From Deltaproteobacteria bacterium (GTDB lineage: Bacteria > Myxococcota_A > Polyangia > JAAYKL01): a stretch of 58,488 nt of DNA. Below the pieces are notes generated by a model. The model worked only from the letters and a program-made list of their open reading frames with translations, had not been told where the DNA came from and did not search any database. The stretch covers positions 1 through 58,488 of the forward strand of contig JAFGQN010000049.1 in the NCBI GenBank assembly GCA_016935665.1, written 5' to 3'. Each line of letters begins with the position of its first letter. Position 1 is the stretch's first letter. Below are positions 54,354 to 58,488 of the stretch, in pieces. The position numbers and the translations under genes are program-made.

Positions 54354-55225
54354 AGCAGGTGGTATTTGTCAGTGGAAAGGGCGGTACAGGGAAAACCTCG
54401 GTGAGCGCCGCATTGGCGTCAATGCTGGATGTGCCCGCCGTCCTGGCGGATTTGGATGTGGACGCGGCCAACCTGTCGCTGTTGTTTGATACGCAGCCAG
54501 GGCGGGAAATAGTATTCATGGGACAACCGCGGGCGCAGGTGCAGGTGGAGGCGTGCAGCGGTTGCGGCAAATGTCTTGCGGCCTGTGCATTTCAGGCGAT
54601 TCGGATTGAAAATGGCGTCGCGAAGGTGAACCCCCTTACCTGTGAAGGCTGCCACGCGTGCACGCTTTTGTGTCCCGAAGGCGCTATATCCTTTGTGCCG
54701 CATCCGTCCGGTGTGATTCATGTGCAATCTGCGTCTCATCAAACACTGGTGCATGCGGCGCTGGACGTGGCCGAAGACAACAGCGGCAAACTGGTGAGCG
54801 AAGTGCGCAAGGTGGCCAGAAAGGAAGCGGAAAATCAGGGCGCAAATCTGATTTTTATGGATGGTCCGCCCGGTATCGGGTGTCCGGTGCATGCGGCGCT
54901 CAATAACGTGACCCTGGCGGTGATAGTGGCCGAACCCAGCGCTTCGGGCATTAGTGATTTCGAGCGGATTTTGCAACTGTGCGGCCATTTTGGGATACAA
55001 ACGGCCGTGGTCATCAATAAATCCACCCTCGCCCCCTGGCTCACCAGCCTGGTATTGAATCGATGCGTTGAAAAAAACATATCCGTGCTGGGCGTGATTC
55101 CATTTTTGCCCGATGTGCCCAAAGCGCTGTCGCAGGGCAAATCCATGCTGAGCGTGGACGGTCTCCGTTCAACAATGACGGAAATTCACCACCGCCTGAT
55201 GGACCTGGTGCACAATGACCGGTAA
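54350..55225 (+). CDS. MinD/Mrp-like ATPase with inserted double ferredoxin domain (second)
   Basis: The product has 291 residues. Walker A is SGKGGTGKTSVSAALAS; the ferredoxin insert has CSGCGKCLAAC and CEGCHACTLLC; the later ATPase motif is IFMDGPPGIGCPV. It is the partner of the preceding ATPase; the two may form a heterodimer. It overlaps the previous gene by four bases and the thioesterase gene by 11 bases. Confidence 0.92.
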   Translation: MKQVVFVSGKGGTGKTSVSAALASMLDVPAVLADLDVDAANLSLLFDTQPGREIVFMGQPRAQVQVEACSGCGKCLAACAFQAIRIENGVAKVNPLTCEGCHACTLLCPEGAISFVPHPSGVIHVQSASHQTLVHAALDVAEDNSGKLVSEVRKVARKEAENQGANLIFMDGPPGIGCPVHAALNNVTLAVIVAEPSASGISDFERILQLCGHFGIQTAVVINKSTLAPWLTSLVLNRCVEKNISVLGVIPFLPDVPKALSQGKSMLSVDGLRSTMTEIHHRLMDLVHNDR

Positions 55226-55700
55226 ATCCGCAGCCACCCAATCCCCTTTGGAATTGTCTCAAACGCCGTTGTCGCTGCACTACGAACATCGGCGACACAG
55301 TCACTGCCACTGCATCCTGTGCGGCCTGGCCAATCCCGCCAGTCTGCGACTAAAATTCAGCAAAGCAGACGATGGCAGCGTCCATACCACCTTTCGCGGT
55401 AACGCCCTGCTGCAGGGATACACCGGTATACTGCACGGCGGCATTATCTCCTCGCTCCTCGACGCCGCCATGACCCATTGTCTCTTCCATCGCAACATTG
55501 AAGCCGTCACCGGCGATCTCAACGTCCGCTTCTTTCACCCCGTTCCCTGCGACGCTCAACTTGAAATTCACGCACAGGTCGTCAGCGCCCATGGCATCCT
55601 CTATCGCCTCGAATCCGTCATCGTTCACAACAATCAAAAACTGGCCAAAGCCTCCGCCCGATTCATGATCCCAAAGGATGCCCGCGTAAAGAGCCGTTGA
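55215..55700 (+). CDS. Hotdog-fold thioesterase (PaaI/4HBT-like)
   Basis: The product has 161 residues. The early CILCGLANPASLRLKF and the hotdog helix GILHGGIISSLLDAAMTHC are typical of COG2050/PaaI-type acyl-CoA thioesterases. Its HGG motif is the usual catalytic neighbourhood. It overlaps the second MinD-like gene by 11 bases, so it should be translated with the orp-like operon. The substrate is unknown. Such a gene is not part of the standard orp set as I recall it. Confidence 0.82.
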   Translation: MTGKSAATQSPLELSQTPLSLHYEHRRHSHCHCILCGLANPASLRLKFSKADDGSVHTTFRGNALLQGYTGILHGGIISSLLDAAMTHCLFHRNIEAVTGDLNVRFFHPVPCDAQLEIHAQVVSAHGILYRLESVIVHNNQKLAKASARFMIPKDARVKSR

Positions 55701-56037
55701 AGACAACCATCAAAGAAGCACGCCATTTTCACCGTGTTAAGTCGCAAAGGCCCGTGGCATTTGTCACGCACCCATGCCACACAGATTGGTATGACAAATC
55801 AATGGCTTGCATCAAAGGAATTGCTATCCATCAAATCGTTATGAGTGAGCATTCATAATCCGACCATGGCCCGATAACTTCAGGGAACCGCCCAGTGCGG
55901 ACCCGCATGCCGGGTGGGGTGGGGACCGGCGGAGAAAAACCCCGGTTAGCCGATTATGAGACTGAGAGGGTAAAAGATTGCCCGAAAATTTTTCGAGACT
56001 ATTAACTAAATCCTCTCGATTCAATTCTTAGGGAAAT
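55701..56037. other. Intergenic region with intron relic
   Basis: This 337-bp gap after the thioesterase contains the group II intron-like 3' end (55873-55960). The first 160 bases hold no reverse transcriptase. The rest has no convincing gene; a 61-residue minus-strand frame here is the antisense of the intron-like fold. Confidence 0.5.
55873..55960 (+). mobile_element. Orphan group II intron 3' end (domain V/VI-like)
   Basis: The plus-strand sequence starting AACTTCAGGGAACCGCCC folds as a domain V-like hairpin. Outer arms CCGCCC and GGGTGG enclose an inner stem TGCGG-ACC-CGCA. A second stem (ACCGG with CCGGT) and a TAGCCGATT end follow, like domain VI. This order is what follows the reverse transcriptase stop in many bacterial group II introns (from memory of such sequences). 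No reverse transcriptase is present upstream, so this is a relic. Some positions, such as GGGGTGGGG for GTGTGGGA, look decayed. Confidence 0.55.
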
Positions 56038-56292
56038 CTAGACATCTGTCGAATTGTCCTCAACACATGTTCCTTCGAACTCCTGCCAAACAATGTTTTC
56101 AGTGTCCGACGTTACTTTCCACGTCTCACAAATTAACCCATCATTACAAGTTCCATCCGAATTACAATCGCACCCGTTTTGTCCCACATTCTCTTCTGTA
56201 CACTCATGGTCATTATCGAATTTGGAATCGTCTGAACAGGAAATTGCCGCTGCAATGCAAAACGCGATCGATAGAAAAGATGTTTGTTTCAT
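56038..56292 (-). CDS. Small Cys-rich lipoprotein
   Basis: The product has 84 residues. A lipobox (AAAISC) is at residue 19. The rest is acidic and Cys-rich (NVGQNGCDCNSDGTCNDGLI), a style common to the larger lipoproteins of this genome. No family is recognised. No clear ribosome site is seen apart from a weak GGAA. It stands alone in a mobile zone. Confidence 0.6.
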   Translation of the reverse strand: MKQTSFLSIAFCIAAAISCSDDSKFDNDHECTEENVGQNGCDCNSDGTCNDGLICETWKVTSDTENIVWQEFEGTCVEDNSTDV

Positions 56293-57338
56293 TTTGTTCC
56301 ATTTTCGGTAAGGCTCTCCGGGCAGATAAGGGGGCCGTTCTGTTGCCGCCCGTAGCCCCCAGGCACCGGACAGGATCGTTTCCCATCATCTGGCGCAAGG
56401 CCCTTTTTAGCCTTCGTGTCACTTAAAGACCGGTTGTTTAATACTCGTTTGTCCGCACTTCGCGAAGGCGTTCTTGCGGATTGTCAATTCCAAAGATATT
56501 CCTAAACCGTCAACCCGCCAAAGCCCTGGCGACGGTGGGCCAACGTTGTTTTACGTTACTTTATACATCGAAACAAAGGGATTTGCATCAAATTACCAAA
56601 CCCCAACTTCGCGCTCGCACTGGTCGCAGTGATGCCGGGGGACGTCCTGGATATTTCACCTTCCGGTAAGCGCGCAGCGTCCACCTTCCCGCCGCGCAGC
56701 GACACTGCCTCAATTACCAATGCTCTTTCTCCAAAGTCTTTTTCTTTCTAAAATCGTCAGGGTGTCTCTTGGAATCACACGACTGCGAAGTGGGCCCCTG
56801 AACTCGCAAGAGAACGGTTTCCCAGTTCACATAGCATCCGCATCAGTATGCGGTAGCGGCGGTTTTCATAAAATAGCAACGGTGAGTCTGTTACAAAAAA
56901 AAAGACGATGAGACGAACGCATGACGATTCCGCGTGATAACTTTACCGTCCTGACTACGTCCCCCTTGTTCCCAAACTGTAATATCATATGATCGTATGA
57001 AGCAATCATGTCGCCTGATTGATCAAATAGCCGAAGAGCCATTTGCAGATTGAAATAAGCAGAGCACCCAAACCGATGTTGTTGAAATCTCGTGACAAAT
57101 CGACTTTCTTTGCCTACAGCAAAGGCCGAGTTTCGGGTTTGTCACACCGGTCGGTACAAATTAAAGTCAATTCGATGATGCCGTAACAACTCTTTTGGGA
57201 AGACCGATGTTTATTGCTTCTTCACATATGCGTCGCGTACAACAAAACGACTTCCAGCGCTGGTTTTGGATGCACAGATGCATGAAAGGCTTGGCCCTTT
57301 TAAAACAAACACACATCATTCGACGATTGGCGCTTACC
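56293..57338. other. Gene-poor region before the RAYT gene
   Basis: This 1046-bp stretch has no convincing gene. It contains hairpins such as CTTCGCGAAG (56458-56467) inside CCGCA...TGCGG, and AAGGC/GCCTT near 56395-56415. It also holds the first copy of the 78-bp repeat (56808-56885). Short frames on both strands lack ribosome sites. The base composition and fragments suggest remains of mobile DNA. Confidence 0.45.
56808..56885. repeat. 78-bp direct repeat, copy 1 (REP-like)
   Basis: The stretch from AAGAGAACGGTTTCCCAGTT to AAAATAGCAACGGTGA matches 58411-58488 with only about five differences, all in one short patch. It contains a perfect hairpin CCGCAT-CAGT-ATGCGG followed by GTAGCGGCGG. 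It lies on one side of the RAYT-type gene. Confidence 0.85.
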
Positions 57339-58295
57339 TTACATAAACGCCGGTTTGTGTTTGGTGGGTGGATAGCTTCCTGGGGGCCATGGAAACGTGG
57401 TGTCAATGGACACGTGCTGATTCCGGTCTGTGTCGTTGAAATAAACAAACATCAGATGAACGGCATGCTTGTAGATGCCTACAAAAGTCTTGTACATTTT
57501 TTTAAAGTCCATTTTGGCGTCAGCGCAAAAGGATTTAAAGCGCGTTCGCGGCGACTGTTTGGGGGACCTGGGTCGGTCCTGAAATGATTGTTTTAATACT
57601 TTTTTCATGCCCAAAACCGGTTTGTTCAGGCGGGCCTTGCGATAGGCCACGGCGGCCGACTTAAAAAGGGACTGAATGAATTTCAACCGTGCGGATTCTT
57701 CCTGATTTTCAAGGAATGGCGGCGTGCTCAGTGTGAATTCAAAGGTCTCTTCAAATTCTTTTGGTTTAACGTTTTTATTGTGACGTTTTTTGTCGCCGTA
57801 CTTCGTTTTGTTAAGCCCTTTGCCTGTAATGGGCGTGTTGCAAAGCATATGAGGCACAGAACTGACACCGCCCCACTGCGTGGCGGTTGAGACGAGACCG
57901 GATTTCACCGCGTTGAGTGCCGTGTAGGCGTAGCGGTCCCAGAAGACCTCGTCACTGCTCACTGTATCCACAACGAGGTCGTGGTATTCCCGCTGCCAGA
58001 ACTTGCCTTTTCTTTTGATATTGCGATTGATGGCGCGAGCCAGGTTTCCCTGAAAGTAGTTCATAAACCTGGGCAGCTCTCCAGCTGGGTCTCTTAAGAG
58101 AATGTGAAAATGGTTCGAAAGAAAAATGAACGCGTATATTTCGATATGTTTACCGTGTTTGTTTTTCGATTTGGCCAGCCAGTACCGGATGGCTTTGTTG
58201 TTTTCCTTTGTGGGCAGCACAAAAAATCGCTGCTGATGGGTGCGATTGGTCACAAAATAAACGTAGTTCGAGTCATGAATGCGTAACGGTTTCAC
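57339..58295 (-). CDS. REP-associated tyrosine transposase (Y1_Tnp, RAYT type)
   Basis: The product has 318 residues. The HUH motif is FLSNHFHILLRDP near residue 60. The start (YVYFVTNRTHQQRFF) and GNLARAINRNIKRKGKFWQREYHDLVV match the IS200-like Y1 fold. A candidate catalytic Tyr lies in YAYTALNAVKSGLV. A C-terminal part of about 150 residues is basic. Such single-copy transposases act on nearby REP hairpins and not on classic IS ends. It is flanked by two 78-bp direct repeats that carry a hairpin. The start at 58295 has AAAGGAGG upstream. Confidence 0.85.
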   Translation of the reverse strand: MKPLRIHDSNYVYFVTNRTHQQRFFVLPTKENNKAIRYWLAKSKNKHGKHIEIYAFIFLSNHFHILLRDPAGELPRFMNYFQGNLARAINRNIKRKGKFWQREYHDLVVDTVSSDEVFWDRYAYTALNAVKSGLVSTATQWGGVSSVPHMLCNTPITGKGLNKTKYGDKKRHNKNVKPKEFEETFEFTLSTPPFLENQEESARLKFIQSLFKSAAVAYRKARLNKPVLGMKKVLKQSFQDRPRSPKQSPRTRFKSFCADAKMDFKKMYKTFVGIYKHAVHLMFVYFNDTDRNQHVSIDTTFPWPPGSYPPTKHKPAFM

Positions 58296-58410
58296 TGGCA
58301 GCCTCCTTTGGTTTGGCTACCCCTACTCGGCCGTTTTTTTAGATTTGTATAAAAACTTAAAAGATGAATGATTTTAGGCATCTCGGTTTGGGTGATTTAC
58401 CTGTCATGCC

Positions 58411-58488
58411 AAGAGAACGGTTTCCCAGTTCAAATTGTATCCGCATCAGTATGCGGTAGCGGCGGTTTTCATAAAATAGCAACGGTGA
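58411..58488. repeat. 78-bp direct repeat, copy 2 (runs to window end)
   Basis: This copy matches 56808-56885 in the same direction. It reaches the last base of the window, so the true repeat may continue. It lies upstream of the RAYT start, about 1.6 kb from copy 1. Confidence 0.85.

Noticed and set aside
55839-56024. 61-residue minus-strand frame with a PPHPACGSALGGS phrase
   Set aside because: This peptide is the antisense reading of the group II intron-like fold and is a familiar mis-annotation.
56213-56422. 69-residue minus-strand frame upstream of the small lipoprotein
   Set aside because: It overlaps the lipoprotein start, has no ribosome site and no known motif; the zone looks like decayed mobile DNA.
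57195-57587. 130-residue plus-strand frame at the RAYT 3' end
   Set aside because: Most of it is antisense to the transposase; no family features.
1-58488. tRNA or rRNA genes
   Set aside because: No cloverleaf or rRNA-like sequence was recognised in any intergenic region on either strand.

Overview
The window comes from a Gram-negative bacterium of moderate GC content. LpxC (lipid A synthesis), many lipoproteins with lipoboxes, and a SppA of the membrane-anchored type all point that way. Asp/Gly/Ser-rich lipoprotein linkers, VWA lipoproteins with scattered cysteines, PEGA/TPR-like and zinc-ribbon/TPR proteins, and a histone H1-like protein suggest the former Deltaproteobacteria, in the myxobacterial or Bradymonadales direction (inference; no rRNA gene is present). 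A rubredoxin-fused flavoprotein and an orange-protein (orp)-like cluster of NifX-type proteins and ferredoxin-MinD ATPases suggest anaerobic or microaerobic life. The c-type cytochrome maturation genes show that electron transport is still present.

Layout. (1) 1-613: a partial TPR/PEGA-like exported protein, divergent from the next block. (2) 937-8448: a tightly overlapping membrane operon (RDD, SpoIIM-like, membrane protein, DUF4129-like, DUF4350-like, MoxR ATPase, DUF58). The DUF4129-like gene carries an in-frame REP-like palindromic element. (3) 8544-14892: two poorly known proteins, a fused PyrB-PyrI aspartate transcarbamoylase, and on the minus strand dapA followed by a Na/Pi cotransporter. 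(4) 15537-19035: a large VWA lipoprotein and a geranylgeranyl-reductase-like flavoprotein. (5) 19115-25551, minus strand: zinc-ribbon/TPR protein, SppA and LpxC in series, preceded by a cation diffusion facilitator. (6) 25695-28557: hisB, hisD and an exported SRPBCC protein. (7) 28831-40017: a surface-polysaccharide region with a PD40-like lipoprotein, a mutarotase-like lipoprotein, a CBM6-like lipoprotein, a GH9-CBM3c cellulase predicted to be a lipoprotein, and a VWA lipoprotein. A HAD phosphatase, lysC and nth lie in between. (8) 40186-43481, minus strand: a CrtI-like oxidoreductase and a flavoprotein-rubredoxin fusion. (9) 43756-47248: ccmF-ccmA-ccmB in overlapping order. (10) 47436-50471: an H1-like/DUF2934 protein and a HelD-like helicase. 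(11) 50638-55700: a PAS sigma-54 activator, a well-formed sigma-54 promoter with TGAAAC repeats upstream of it, three NifX-like proteins, a 28-residue DUF5320-like mini-protein, two ferredoxin-MinD ATPases and a hotdog thioesterase. (12) 55701-58488: a mobile or decaying zone with an orphan group II intron 3' end, a tiny lipoprotein, and a RAYT-type transposase flanked by two 78-bp direct repeats.

The most interesting items are the compact orp-like sigma-54 regulon with its overlooked mini-protein, the REP-like element read as part of a protein, the RAYT with flanking repeats, the orphan intron tail, and the cluster of surface lipoproteins that share Asp-rich linkers around a cellulase. All functional calls rest on motif recognition by eye; no database search was run.
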